Positions 54,743 to 64,000 of a stretch of DNA of 64,000 nt are shown one piece after another. The position numbers and the translations under genes are program-made. Under the pieces are notes generated by a model, which was not told the origin of the DNA, ran no database searches, and saw only the letters and a program-made list of their open reading frames with translations. Every line of letters begins with the position of its first letter. The first letter of the stretch is position 1. Origin of the DNA: Winkia neuii (GTDB lineage: Bacteria > Actinomycetota > Actinomycetes > Actinomycetales > Actinomycetaceae); the NCBI RefSeq assembly GCF_029011175.1, contig NZ_CP118946.1, positions 1,612,001 through 1,676,000 of the forward strand. Direction: 5' to 3'.

Positions 54743-55274
54743 TTTATCCTCTTTTCGAGATTTATATTGTTGAGAACTCACGCGCGTTGGATTTAATTTA
54801 GCACATTTTCCAAACTCCAGTAACTGCGAAAAATTATTTACTAGCGCCCACCGTCAATAATTTTTCGTCAAATTATTTTTACTAAATACGTAATTTGCCA
54901 TTTATTGTCATCTACGTTCACAATTCAACAGCTTCGTTGCCCCAAAACCCACAATATGGCGCAGTTTTACCCACATTTTCCCCTCCAACCTCCCCAGCAC
55001 GCTCCAACTCTCCAGCATGTCTTAGTTCTAGGAGTCAGCAATTTCTGTTTCACGCAACTAAAGCTCGCACATAAAAGCAATAGAGGAGCAATGTTAATTT
55101 TTTGCTATTTAAGCACATTAAATACGGCAAGGATTTTTTTATAGAAAGAATTTATTAGCTACTCGCCGGTATTTACTGCGCCTCACATCTTGTTTTCCCA
55201 GGCAGCGCTGCTCCTGCGTCCGCGCATCATCACTGGTAGATTGCAAGCTATTCGCAGTAGAAAAGGTGGTGTTT
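54743..55274. other. AT-rich intergenic region
   Basis: About 530 bp. The first half is strongly AT-rich (TAATTTTTCG, TAAATACGTAATTTG) and probably carries the surface protein promoter. No coding frame with a ribosome site is seen. Confidence 0.4.
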
Positions 55275-55710
55275 ATGAGACTCTGGTCGCTCTCGCCCTC
55301 TCTACTGGACCGGAGGGCACTGGTAGCCTGCTGGAGAGAAGCATTATTAGCGCAAAAGTGCTTGCGGTAAGAACAAAGGGATATAGAAACCACCCACAAT
55401 TACAGCGATTCCGCAACCGCTCCGCCCCACCTAGCGCAATTGCTGCTTTTCTTAACGGACTAGCGGAAGAGGCAACTAAGCGCGGTTACACCTTCAACAC
55501 CACACTCATTCTGGCTCCCCCAACCGAAGAAACCATCCCACTCGCGTCGGGCAGCTAACCTTCGAGTTAGAACACTTGCGCGCCAAGGTTGCCGCCCGCG
55601 CTCCCGAAGAGATGTACAGGCTTAGCTTGACTCCTCCGATTGCTCCCTGCCACCCACTATTTGCTGCAGTCTCCGGCCCTGTTGCTAACTGGGAACAAAC
55701 CAAGAAATAA
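55275..55710 (+). pseudogene. Pyrimidine dimer DNA glycosylase, broken by two -1 frameshifts
   Basis: Three consecutive segments in successive -1 frames: MRLWSLSPSLLDRRALVACW...EALLAQ from the ATG at 55275; then VRTKGYRNHPQLQRFR and IAAFLNGLAEEATKRGY; then LTFELEHLRAKVAAR and a C-terminus ending WEQTKK at 55710. Together they form a protein of the DenV-like endonuclease V type, with the TKGY-HPQL core. One extra A at the AAAA run near 55350 and one extra G at the GGG near 55550 would restore it. Sequence error or decay. Confidence 0.75.
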
Positions 55711-55792
55711 GGCACACTCTTAGCCCATACGCGTTAGCATGAGCTAAGACAAAGCAGTCCCCCTTCTATTACCAAGGAAGAACAGAGCTCAC

Positions 55793-57031
55793 ATGAGTAC
55801 CCTCGCCCTGACAGGTAGCCACCTAATTGACGGCACCGGATCCGTACTGGATGATGCCACCCTTCTTATTTCCGAAGGCAAAATCACCTACGCCGGCCCC
55901 GCCACAGATATCCCCGACGGCTATCCGGTGGTCGATTGCTCCGGGAAGACCGTCATGCCCGGATTGGTAGATTCGCACCTCCACTTCACCGGCAACGAAT
56001 CTGATGACGATACACAGTGGGTTCTAGACGATCCCATCTACAAGACGGTGGTAGCAGTTCAGCAAGCTCGCGACGCACTCGAATCAGGGCTAACGACCGT
56101 TGCAGAAATATCGCGTGCGGGGGTGCAGATTCGCAACGCTATCAATGCGGGCATTATGCAGGGGCCGCGCATGGTGTGCACCGGCATGGGCTTTTGCCGC
56201 ACTGGCGGCCATGGCGATTCCCACAAGCTGCCGCTGGAATACAACAACTGTTCCCATCCCTGGGCACAGCGCGTCGACGGGCCGTGGCCGCTCCGAAAGG
56301 CTGTTCGAACTAGGTTGCGTGAAGACGTCGATGCAATCAAGATCTGGGCCACTGGGGGCGGCATCTGGCGTCACGACGACAAGCTGCTGCAGCACTACAC
56401 GGACGAGGAAATCCAGGCCGTAGTGGATGAAGGCAACATGGTGCACGTGCCGGTATGGGCTCACTGCGAGGGATACGAAGGGGCACTAGCCGCTGCTAAA
56501 GCCGGGGTACACCTGATCATCCATGGGCAGACTTTGAACGAGGAAACTTTGGACATAATGGCAGAAAAAGGCATCTACTTCTGCCCCACTATTCAGTTCC
56601 TAGAGCAGTGGTTTAAGACCTACCCGCCGGAATACAATCCGCAGCAGGACAACTATCCGGGGCAGACCCGTACCGAACGGGAACTAGCCCGCGTCTACGA
56701 CAATCTTCGAAAGGCCCGCGACAAGGGCATCGTGCTTACCACTGGTTCGGACTCATTTTGCTCTTCCCTTACCCCGTACGGCACTACGCTGATCGGCGAG
56801 GTCTATTCCTTTGTAGAGAAAGTGGGATTCGATCCGCTCTTCGCCCTCACCTGCGCCACGAAAAATGGCGCCCAAATGCTGGGAGTTGACGATGTGACCG
56901 GCACACTCGAGGCCGGCAAGAGTGCCGATCTGCTAGTACTTACTGCCGATCCACTGCAAGACATTCGCAACTTGAACGTTGCCAACATGGAACTGATCAT
57001 GAAAGAGGGCGAGGTAGTAACCCAAAAATAG
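55793..57031 (+). CDS. Amidohydrolase family protein (imidazolonepropionase/prolidase-like)
   Basis: 412 aa. A beta sandwich (DDATLLISEGKITYAGPA) precedes a TIM barrel with the metal motif DSHLHF, a Lys in AIKIWATGGG, the HxH-type AHCEGYEGALAAAKAGVHLIIHG and Asp in TTGSDSF. Typical of Xaa-Pro dipeptidase-like metal-dependent hydrolases; substrate unknown. Confidence 0.85.
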   Translation: MSTLALTGSHLIDGTGSVLDDATLLISEGKITYAGPATDIPDGYPVVDCSGKTVMPGLVDSHLHFTGNESDDDTQWVLDDPIYKTVVAVQQARDALESGLTTVAEISRAGVQIRNAINAGIMQGPRMVCTGMGFCRTGGHGDSHKLPLEYNNCSHPWAQRVDGPWPLRKAVRTRLREDVDAIKIWATGGGIWRHDDKLLQHYTDEEIQAVVDEGNMVHVPVWAHCEGYEGALAAAKAGVHLIIHGQTLNEETLDIMAEKGIYFCPTIQFLEQWFKTYPPEYNPQQDNYPGQTRTERELARVYDNLRKARDKGIVLTTGSDSFCSSLTPYGTTLIGEVYSFVEKVGFDPLFALTCATKNGAQMLGVDDVTGTLEAGKSADLLVLTADPLQDIRNLNVANMELIMKEGEVVTQK

Positions 57032-57054
57032 AAAGGTCTGGGCGCTGCCGCGAG

Positions 57055-57131
57055 TGGTGCCCCCAGTGGGACTCGAACCCACAACACATCGATTTTAAGT
57101 CGATTGCCTCTGCCAATTGGGCTATGGGGGC
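57055..57131 (-). tRNA. tRNA with anticodon UAA (Leu), short variable loop, CCA encoded
   Basis: Acceptor GCCCCCA/TGGGGGC, D arm GCC...GGC, anticodon arm ATCGA-CTTAAAA-TCGAT, T arm GTGGG-TTCGAGT-CCCAC, discriminator A and encoded CCA. The anticodon is TAA, reading UUA. The variable region is only 5 nt (GTGTT), a class I shape, whereas Leu tRNAs normally carry a long variable arm. Confidence 0.85.
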
Positions 57132-57316
57132 AGCTAGTACAGATTAGCCTATCTGGGCGCATTCTCTAAATCATCCGCGCATTGTCACAAAGTTCCAACG
57201 TGGATGTTTCCCGTTCTTATGGTTACACTGACCGGGACAGACAACTAGGAATGTTCGCGCCACCTACAAAGTGGCACATGGCAAACCGCGAGCGCAACGA
57301 TTTACCAAAGGACAGG

Positions 57317-58549
57317 ATGTCCGTGCAAAAGACGAACGCTAATCTTTCCCGACTACGAACAATCGCCCACAAACTGCAAAATGATTCCGCAGCTGGGTTA
57401 CTCTTGATGGCTGCTGCCGCATTGGCACTGGCCTGGGCTAATTCCCCTCTTCGGCACCTATATGAGGCGATAAGTGAGGCCCATCTGGGGCCAGCTAACC
57501 TCGGGCTAAACATGTCGGTGACGCATTGGGCCCAAGATGGTCTGCTAACTGTTTTCTTCTTTGTGGTTGGCCTGGAACTAAAGCAGGAATTTGTAACAGG
57601 TTCACTGCGTGAGCCTAAACAGGCCGCGCTGCCAATGCTGGCTGCCATCTTTGGGATGGTTGGGCCTGCTGCGCTTTACACTACGCTGGTATTCCTGCAG
57701 GGAGCCCCCACCGCTGCCAGTGGGTGGGCAATACCGGCAGCTACTGATATCGCTTTCGCCATGGCTATTCTGGCGATATTCGGGAAGGGGCTACCGCCTG
57801 CCGCCCGCACCTTTCTACTGACTTTGGCAGTCGTTGACGATCTGCTGGGAATACTAGTCATTGCCATTTTCTATCCGCAGGGCGCCCTAAGCTTTGTCGA
57901 CCTCGGTCTGTGTTTGCTGGCAATCGCGGCCTTCGGGGCCTTGGCCCAGCTGCGGCTCGGCAGATGGTATTTGCTGCTTCCGCTCGCAGTCTTAGCCTGG
58001 TATTTCATGTATCGCTCCGGCATCCACGCCACCATCGCTGGGGTTGGCCTGGGCATGGTAGTGCCCGCAAAACGTCGGGCAGGTGAGGAAGAATCGCTCA
58101 CGCACAGCATGGAAAAGAAGGTCACTCCTTATTCAGCTGGAGTGGCCGTACCCATCTTTGCGTTCTTCGCCGCGGGGGTAAACATTGTGGATACTGAGGG
58201 CGGGGCTGCAGCCATGCTTACCCACCCTGTAGCAGTCGCCGTGATGATTGCGCTCCCGCTGGGCAAATGCCTCGGAATTTTCGGGTCCGTGCTTGCCCTT
58301 ACGAAGCTGACGCCGCTGCGCCTGGGAGGCGGCGTGGATTATGCGGACATACTGCCCATCGCCTTTGTGGCGGGCATCGGCTTCACCGTGGCTCTACTGA
58401 TTGCGTCGCTAGCATTCTCCGCCAGCGGGGAATTCACCGAGGCCGGCCGGTTGGGCGTAGTACTGGGCACTGCCATATCCGCGCTGATCGGGGCCCTGTT
58501 ACTGCGGCGCCGGGTTTCTAATCCGACCCGCGGCTCACAGAAGGCTTAG
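57317..58549 (+). CDS. nhaA: Na+/H+ antiporter NhaA
   Basis: 410 aa from the ATG at 57317, which has AAAGGACAGG upstream; a longer frame from 57182 has no ribosome site. About 12 helices. The ion-binding pair is in FAMAILAIFG...LTLAVVDDLLGILVIA (the Asp-Asp of the family), with AAGVNI and GKCLGIFG downstream. The stop overlaps the convergent ppx gene by 15 bases. Confidence 0.92.
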   Translation: MSVQKTNANLSRLRTIAHKLQNDSAAGLLLMAAAALALAWANSPLRHLYEAISEAHLGPANLGLNMSVTHWAQDGLLTVFFFVVGLELKQEFVTGSLREPKQAALPMLAAIFGMVGPAALYTTLVFLQGAPTAASGWAIPAATDIAFAMAILAIFGKGLPPAARTFLLTLAVVDDLLGILVIAIFYPQGALSFVDLGLCLLAIAAFGALAQLRLGRWYLLLPLAVLAWYFMYRSGIHATIAGVGLGMVVPAKRRAGEEESLTHSMEKKVTPYSAGVAVPIFAFFAAGVNIVDTEGGAAAMLTHPVAVAVMIALPLGKCLGIFGSVLALTKLTPLRLGGGVDYADILPIAFVAGIGFTVALLIASLAFSASGEFTEAGRLGVVLGTAISALIGALLLRRRVSNPTRGSQKA

Positions 58550-59464
58550 CGCGATCCCATCCAAAATGTCGCGGCTGGAGCAACGCACCTGGCTAATGCC
58601 TGAAGCGTCCGCTACGGCCGCGACAATTTCTTTCCAGATGAGGGCGCCCGCACCAATTACGTCCTCGCGCCCACTGGGCATGTAGGGCAATCGGGCCCGC
58701 TCCGCGACCGTCATGGTGGCCATCTTTTCGCATGCTGCGATCATCTCCTCGCAGCTAAGGACGGCGCTGTCTAAGGCCTGCTGGTTGTCATAGCTGAGTC
58801 CCAAGGCCATAGCCATTACCGTGTTCGAGGTGCCGGCAACCCCCACCAGAGCCTTTGTATTCTTCAAGCTGACGGCGGCATCAGCCTGAGCAATCAGCTT
58901 CCGCGCCTGTTCGCTAGCGCGCGCGTTCGCCGGCGATGCAAGGTCGATCCCGTCCTCGCCCGGAAAATACCTTTCAGTAAAACGTACCGAGCCCATAGGG
59001 GTCGAGAGGCATTTCTGCTCTTGTTCATCACCCAAAATAAATTCGGTGGAGCCACCGCCAATGTCGACGATCAGCGCGGGCAAAGGTGGCACATTGCCAC
59101 TGAGGGCGCCCTGGAAGGACAGGCTCGCCTCTACACTTCCCGGAATCACCTGCGGGCTCTGGCCCAGAATCTGCTTAATGCCGCCCACAAAAACTTCCGC
59201 GTTCTTTGCATCGCGCGAGGCCGACGTGGCCACAAAACGAACTTTCTCGGCTCCGAAATCCGCTATTTTTTTCGCATATTCTTGTGTTGCCGCGAAGGCC
59301 CGTTGCAGGGCAGCCTCACTGATTTGGCCAGTCGCATCCAGATTCTCGCCTAGCCGGATCACCTTCATGGTCTTCGTAGAACGGAAGATCTTGCCGTCCT
59401 CGCCCTCGGCTAATATCAGGCGGATGGAATTGGTCCCACAATCAATTCCCGCAACTTTACGCAT
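58535..59464 (-). CDS. ppx: Exopolyphosphatase / pppGpp phosphohydrolase family
   Basis: 309 aa, ASKHA fold: VAGIDCGTNSIRLILAE phosphate loop, IVDIGGGSTEFILG second loop, GVAGTSNTVMA. It is the short actinobacterial form without the C-terminal HD domain. The start overlaps the DUF501 gene by 8 bases in the eno-divIC-DUF501-ppx unit. Confidence 0.92.
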   Translation of the reverse strand: MRKVAGIDCGTNSIRLILAEGEDGKIFRSTKTMKVIRLGENLDATGQISEAALQRAFAATQEYAKKIADFGAEKVRFVATSASRDAKNAEVFVGGIKQILGQSPQVIPGSVEASLSFQGALSGNVPPLPALIVDIGGGSTEFILGDEQEQKCLSTPMGSVRFTERYFPGEDGIDLASPANARASEQARKLIAQADAAVSLKNTKALVGVAGTSNTVMAMALGLSYDNQQALDSAVLSCEEMIAACEKMATMTVAERARLPYMPSGREDVIGAGALIWKEIVAAVADASGISQVRCSSRDILDGIALSLL

Positions 59465-59978
59465 TGCAGTAGCACTTCTTAGCGTCCCACTCGCCGCTCT
59501 GGGCTATCTGCTCCAATGCCAAATCCCCCACCGGATTCACGCCCGGCCCGGAAGCCAAGGAATGCCCGATCAAGGCATGCAAGCACTTGACCCTGGTAGG
59601 TAGTCCCCCAGCGGCCACTTTCGCGATGGCCTCTGGCACCTCGACGCCAGCTTGAAGCGCCACCTGTTCGCGCTGGCGCAAGTAAGTTTCATAAGCCTTC
59701 TTGTAGCGGGCAGCGAAGTCTAGATCAGCCAGCATGTCCTGGTAGGTTTCCATCTGCTTGTCTGCCTCGAGCCTGGAAGCAGCTTTCACAATTGCCGGGT
59801 GGGACAGGTAGAAGACAGTGGGAAACGGTTCCCCGTTCTCTAGTACTGGCGCGGTAGCAACCACCAGCGGCTTCGAGCACACACAACGTGCCGCAATTCC
59901 CACCACGCCTCGGGGAATGCGCCCTAGCTGCCGTTCCAGTTCTTCCAGATCTGCCTCAGTTGCCTTGGTAATGTTCAA
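59457..59978 (-). CDS. DUF501 family protein
   Basis: 173 aa. VGIAARCVCSKPLVVATAP and a Cys-rich end (WDAKKCYCNA) with LPTRVKCLHALIGH between them match DUF501, a family almost always placed between divIC and ppx in actinobacteria. Conserved Cys and His suggest metal binding. Start and stop overlap both neighbours. Confidence 0.88.
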   Translation of the reverse strand: MNITKATEADLEELERQLGRIPRGVVGIAARCVCSKPLVVATAPVLENGEPFPTVFYLSHPAIVKAASRLEADKQMETYQDMLADLDFAARYKKAYETYLRQREQVALQAGVEVPEAIAKVAAGGLPTRVKCLHALIGHSLASGPGVNPVGDLALEQIAQSGEWDAKKCYCNA

Positions 59979-60817
59979 TTGTCCTGTTCCTCTTTTTCCT
60001 TTGGCACTTGCGTGGCGCCCTCTTGCGGACTTCCCTTACTGCTTTGCTTTCCGGCCTTAGCTTTAGAGGCCTTCCCTGCAGTTTTCGTGGTCTGAGACAT
60101 GATCATAAACCACGGTTCCTTCGGCCCCTTATGGGACTCGATCTGTGCCTTCTGCTGGTACTTCTTGCCCGGATCCATTACCACGTACTGGGTTTCGCCC
60201 TTCTTCACATAACCCAGGCGTTCGCGGGCCTGCGAAGCCATAAAAGCCGGATCAGACCACCTTTTCACCTGCCGCCGCAGGTCTACATTTTCATCCTTTG
60301 CCTGCTCTAGTTTCGAATGCAACGCCCGAGCCTGCCCAATCTGATCCAACAGGTTAAACACGGGCGGGACAATAAAAGCCCCCACCAGTGCAATGATTCC
60401 AAGGAGGGCCACCACCGACACGCGCAGACGCGGTCCGCGCTTGAATCCTAGCGAGAGGACGTGGGCGTTCCTTGCCTTTTTTGCCCCTGTCTGCTTCGCT
60501 TCTTCTACCGCCGAGGACGAGGTCCGCCGAAATCTTGAGGGCGACTTTCCCGGGCGTTTAACTGCTGACGGCTTAGCAGCAACCTTGCTTCCCCTACCGC
60601 TTTCAGCCTGCCGGGAGGTCGACCTGCCAGCGCGCCCGCTCTTTGCCGGTTTCGCTGCCGCAGCGCTCCTGCGCACGAACTTTGGCGGCCTCGGCTGTGG
60701 TTTTCCGCTACGCACAGTTTTAGAAGATGCTGCCGCAGCAGTTGGGCTATGCGGTTCGCGGGTAGGCGCAGCTGAAGAGCGCCTTTGCGCTCGTTGCGGC
60801 GGCCGTCTAGTTCCCAT
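59975..60817 (-). CDS. Septum formation initiator, FtsB/DivIC family
   Basis: 280 aa. About 135 disordered basic residues (Arg, Ala, Ser, Pro) precede one membrane helix (LLGIIALVGAFIVPPVFNLL), an extracytoplasmic coiled coil (ALHSKLEQAKDENVDLRRQVKRW) and the conserved ARERLGYVKKGETQYVV. This is the DivIC/FtsB plan of the divisome. It lies downstream of eno, as in other actinobacteria, and its stop overlaps DUF501 in ATGA form. Confidence 0.88.
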   Translation of the reverse strand: MGTRRPPQRAQRRSSAAPTREPHSPTAAAASSKTVRSGKPQPRPPKFVRRSAAAAKPAKSGRAGRSTSRQAESGRGSKVAAKPSAVKRPGKSPSRFRRTSSSAVEEAKQTGAKKARNAHVLSLGFKRGPRLRVSVVALLGIIALVGAFIVPPVFNLLDQIGQARALHSKLEQAKDENVDLRRQVKRWSDPAFMASQARERLGYVKKGETQYVVMDPGKKYQQKAQIESHKGPKEPWFMIMSQTTKTAGKASKAKAGKQSSKGSPQEGATQVPKEKEEQDN

Positions 60818-60893
60818 GGTTCAATCATGCCAGCAAAGTGACAAACTTTCGTTCTTCACTGCGGGCCTGCCGCCCAGTTGAGACAAAAATAAA

Positions 60894-60924
60894 ACTGGGC
60901 TTACCTATTTCGGGTAAGCCCAGT
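60894..60924 (-). terminator. Terminator-like hairpin after eno
   Basis: ACTGGGCTTACC / GGTAAGCCCAGT stem; on the minus strand it is followed by TTTTATTTTTG. DivIC and downstream genes would then rely on read-through or their own promoter. Confidence 0.85.
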
Positions 60925-60937
60925 CTTCAGTTAGCCC

Positions 60938-62230
<1,293 letters not shown>

Positions 62231-62380
62231 TCATTCTGTTGGCCGCTAATACACCTCTAGCCTAGTCTGGAAGTGAGCCAAGTTGCATTAACGATCCCAC
62301 AAAAAAGATCGCTGGGAGCTTACAGGGCGCCAACATGGTAGAAGGCGCTGACATAAGTCCCAGCGAAATTGTGGTCTACG

Positions 62381-62893
62381 CTACTGAGCCGCCCCCATGT
62401 TAGGCGCGGTAACCACGTTGGCCGGCAGGGCATTTCCCGGCCTGCCGTCAGAGCGCATCTTCCCGTAGCGGGGGCTGAGCGAGACATCGTGCTTGGCATT
62501 GCTGTCAAAAACCAGCCCCGACTTCTGCCCCAGCCCATTCATCACCGTCATGGTTTGCAAGAACCGCACGGACAGGTCAGAAACATCCATCTTCTTCAGC
62601 TGGCCAGCCTGCTGCTGTTTAGCGATCTGCGAGCGAATCTGCGAATCCGTAGCGGGCAGCTTCTGCTGCTTGACTACATCTTGCACGCCGGGCGAGATGG
62701 ACAGGAACTGAGCTACGTAAAGATTGTTCAGCTTCTGCCCGGTCAGCTCTGACAGCTGCTGCGCAGTCTGCGAGATCTGCGCGTCAGAGTACTGCTTGCC
62801 ATCAATGGTTAGGGCTGCTCCTGGGTGAGCCGAGCAGGCGGACAGTGCCAGGGCGGCACCGGCTCCCAGGGCTAAAAACTTCGATAACTTCAC
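62381..62893 (-). CDS. SurA-like N-terminal domain lipoprotein
   Basis: 170 aa. Lipoprotein signal MKLSKFLALGAGAALALSAC with the lipobox LSAC at Cys20. The mature part resembles the SurA N-terminal chaperone region (GKQYSDAQISQTAQQLSELTGQK). No parvulin domain. In actinobacteria such a lipoprotein is often found upstream of eno, as here. Probably an extracytoplasmic folding helper. Confidence 0.75.
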   Translation of the reverse strand: MKLSKFLALGAGAALALSACSAHPGAALTIDGKQYSDAQISQTAQQLSELTGQKLNNLYVAQFLSISPGVQDVVKQQKLPATDSQIRSQIAKQQQAGQLKKMDVSDLSVRFLQTMTVMNGLGQKSGLVFDSNAKHDVSLSPRYGKMRSDGRPGNALPANVVTAPNMGAAQ

Positions 62894-62946
62894 TGCTAGT
62901 TTCTACCTTCCTCGCGTAATCTACTTCAGTGTATCTAAATGTGCCT

Positions 62947-63564
62947 TCACCGGGCTCCCTGGGCGAGGGCGACGTTTCGGGCAATCTGTTCCGGCCCCAC
63001 CGCGCCGATTGGGGTGGCAACCAGTTTCCCCTGCGCATCAATAACGAAATGCGCGGGGATTCCCGAGACCCTGTAGCTGGCCGATAGCTGTGTATCCTCG
63101 TCCGCAATCACCGGGTAGGCCAGGCCCAGCTTCTTCGCGTAGTCACTGGCATCTTTTGCGCTTTCAGCATTGATGGAAACGAAATTGACTTTATTGCCGT
63201 AGCGTTTGGCGGCCTCGTTTATATCGGGAGCTTCCGCCCTGCAGGCAGCACACCAGCTGGCACCAAATACCAGCCATACGGGTTTGCCACGCAGTTCAGC
63301 CAAGGAAATGTCCTTGCCGTCCAGATCTTTAGCTTGGAACTTCGGAGCTTGTTCGTTCAGCTTGGGTGCGGGACCGAGAGGCTTTTTCTTTGCCTGCACC
63401 TGGGCCATGTTGGAGCCTGCCTTATTTTCCTGGGCCTTGTCGCTGCCGAATCCGGTAGCGAAGAACACTACCGCCCCCACAATGGCAACGGCCGCTATTG
63501 CAATAACCACAAGGTTGCCCATGGAAGAGTTGCGAATCCGATCAATTGGATGTTCAGACGCCAT
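62947..63564 (-). CDS. TlpA/ResA-like membrane-anchored thioredoxin
   Basis: 205 aa from the ATG at 63564, which overlaps the end of the ccsB reading frame by 11 bases. One membrane anchor near residues 17-39 (NLVVIAIAAVAIVGAVVFFA), then an AhpC/TSA-type thioredoxin fold with the WCAAC active site and the cis-Pro VSGIPAHFV. Likely reduces apocytochrome c haem-binding Cys in the CcsB system. Confidence 0.87.
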   Translation of the reverse strand: MASEHPIDRIRNSSMGNLVVIAIAAVAIVGAVVFFATGFGSDKAQENKAGSNMAQVQAKKKPLGPAPKLNEQAPKFQAKDLDGKDISLAELRGKPVWLVFGASWCAACRAEAPDINEAAKRYGNKVNFVSINAESAKDASDYAKKLGLAYPVIADEDTQLSASYRVSGIPAHFVIDAQGKLVATPIGAVGPEQIARNVALAQGAR

Positions 63565-64000
63565 AGGAATGTAGCCCCCCAAAGAAGTGGTTGCCGAAGT
63601 AGGCAATAAGGATCGTAATGAATCATATAACCAGCAGCCAGGCGGCGCGCTTTCCGCGCCACTTAGCTACGACTCGCGCGTGTAGGTTTGCTCCGTAGGC
63701 CAACCAAGTTACCAGGGCTGCGGTTTCCTTCGGATCCCAGCTCCAGTACCTGCCCCAGGCCACGTTCGCCCACATTGCGCCCAGCAAAATCATCAGGGTT
63801 AGTAGTGGGATGACGCCAGCCTTGTAGCCCAGTTCGTCCAGCACGCGTGCCGACGGGTAGGCGCGGATGCGGTCGCCTAGCAGAGGGCGAAGCAGGTACA
63901 GCACGGCGACAGCAAAAGAGACGCAGGCGGCGCCGTAGACAAGAATTGCGAAGGTGACGTGAAGAGGCAGTAGCAGATTGTTCTGCAACGCCGGGATAAG
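63554..64000 (-). pseudogene. ccsB: Cytochrome c biogenesis protein CcsB, C-terminal part with in-frame TGA
   Basis: N-terminal part lies beyond the window. The haem-handling motif [19 protein letters not shown] is present. The frame meets a TGA at 63623-63625 after WLLVI, then continues in the same frame as FITILIAYFGNHFFGGLHSYGV to a TGA at 63554-63556. The downstream part is the expected CcsB C-terminus, and a Gly (GGA) is expected at the premature stop. The overlap with the thioredoxin start supports the longer original gene. Confidence 0.75.

Noticed and set aside
63620-63626. TGA recoded as glycine
   Set aside because: TGA terminates several normal-length genes in this window; a single substitution is simpler.

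Overview
The window looks like chromosome of a Gram-positive, moderately high-GC actinobacterium, probably of the Actinomycetaceae type. The evidence is the gene order eno, divIC/ftsB, DUF501, ppx, the single-chain iron-sulfur serine dehydratase, and a sortase substrate with an LAHTG motif. The species cannot be fixed from sequence alone.

Left chromosomal arm (1-21046): glpK (5' end off the window), a PlsC-like acyltransferase, an endonuclease VIII-type glycosylase, a frameshifted mgtE, and a serine transporter with serine dehydratase. Next come an orphan DNA methyltransferase and a surface polysaccharide locus (asparagine-synthase-like protein, Wzx-type flippase, three glycosyltransferases, UDP-GlcNAc 2-epimerase). 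The arm ends with a Na+/H+ antiporter, an amidohydrolase, a DJ-1/PfpI protein, a frameshifted PACE efflux gene and a MOSC protein.

Mobile element (about 21047-43314, 22.3 kb): an integrative element inserted in the last codons of ychF by a large serine integrase. The displaced original ychF 3' end is still readable at the left junction, and the element supplies a replacement C-terminus at the right junction. The two junctions reassemble into an attP with arms inverted around a central GT. Cargo, left to right: a DNA methyltransferase fragment; erm(X) with its leader peptide and attenuator; an iteron-like origin region; two small plasmid-type genes; about 1.35 kb of densely folded non-coding sequence; a MobV-like relaxase lacking its N-terminus; two IS6-family copies flanking a pentapeptide-repeat gene; a dead resolvase; an SSB; a DUF4192 gene split by an IS21-family element with a 7-bp target duplication; a serine resolvase; an HNH fragment; a lactococcin-972-type bacteriocin operon; and the integrase. 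It looks like a mosaic built on a corynebacterial-type mobilizable plasmid.

Right chromosomal arm (43288-64000): ychF, ispH, xseA-xseB, a cis-prenyltransferase, a hemolysin III family protein, greA, an AI-2E family transporter, msrA, an FKBP, a BI-1 family protein, an orphan antitoxin-like gene and a sortase-anchored Lys/Ala-rich protein. These are followed by a frameshifted pyrimidine-dimer glycosylase, an amidohydrolase, a tRNA with anticodon UAA, nhaA, the ppx/DUF501/divIC/eno cluster, a SurA-like lipoprotein, and a TlpA-like thioredoxin next to a ccsB gene carrying an in-frame TGA.

The most unusual item is the folded region at 25.1-26.4 kb. It has more than twenty nested, mostly perfect helices with GNRA/GNNA-type loops and is a candidate giant ornate non-coding RNA. 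Four chromosomal frameshifts are all explained by one missing base at or beside a short repeat of the same base, so some may be sequence errors.
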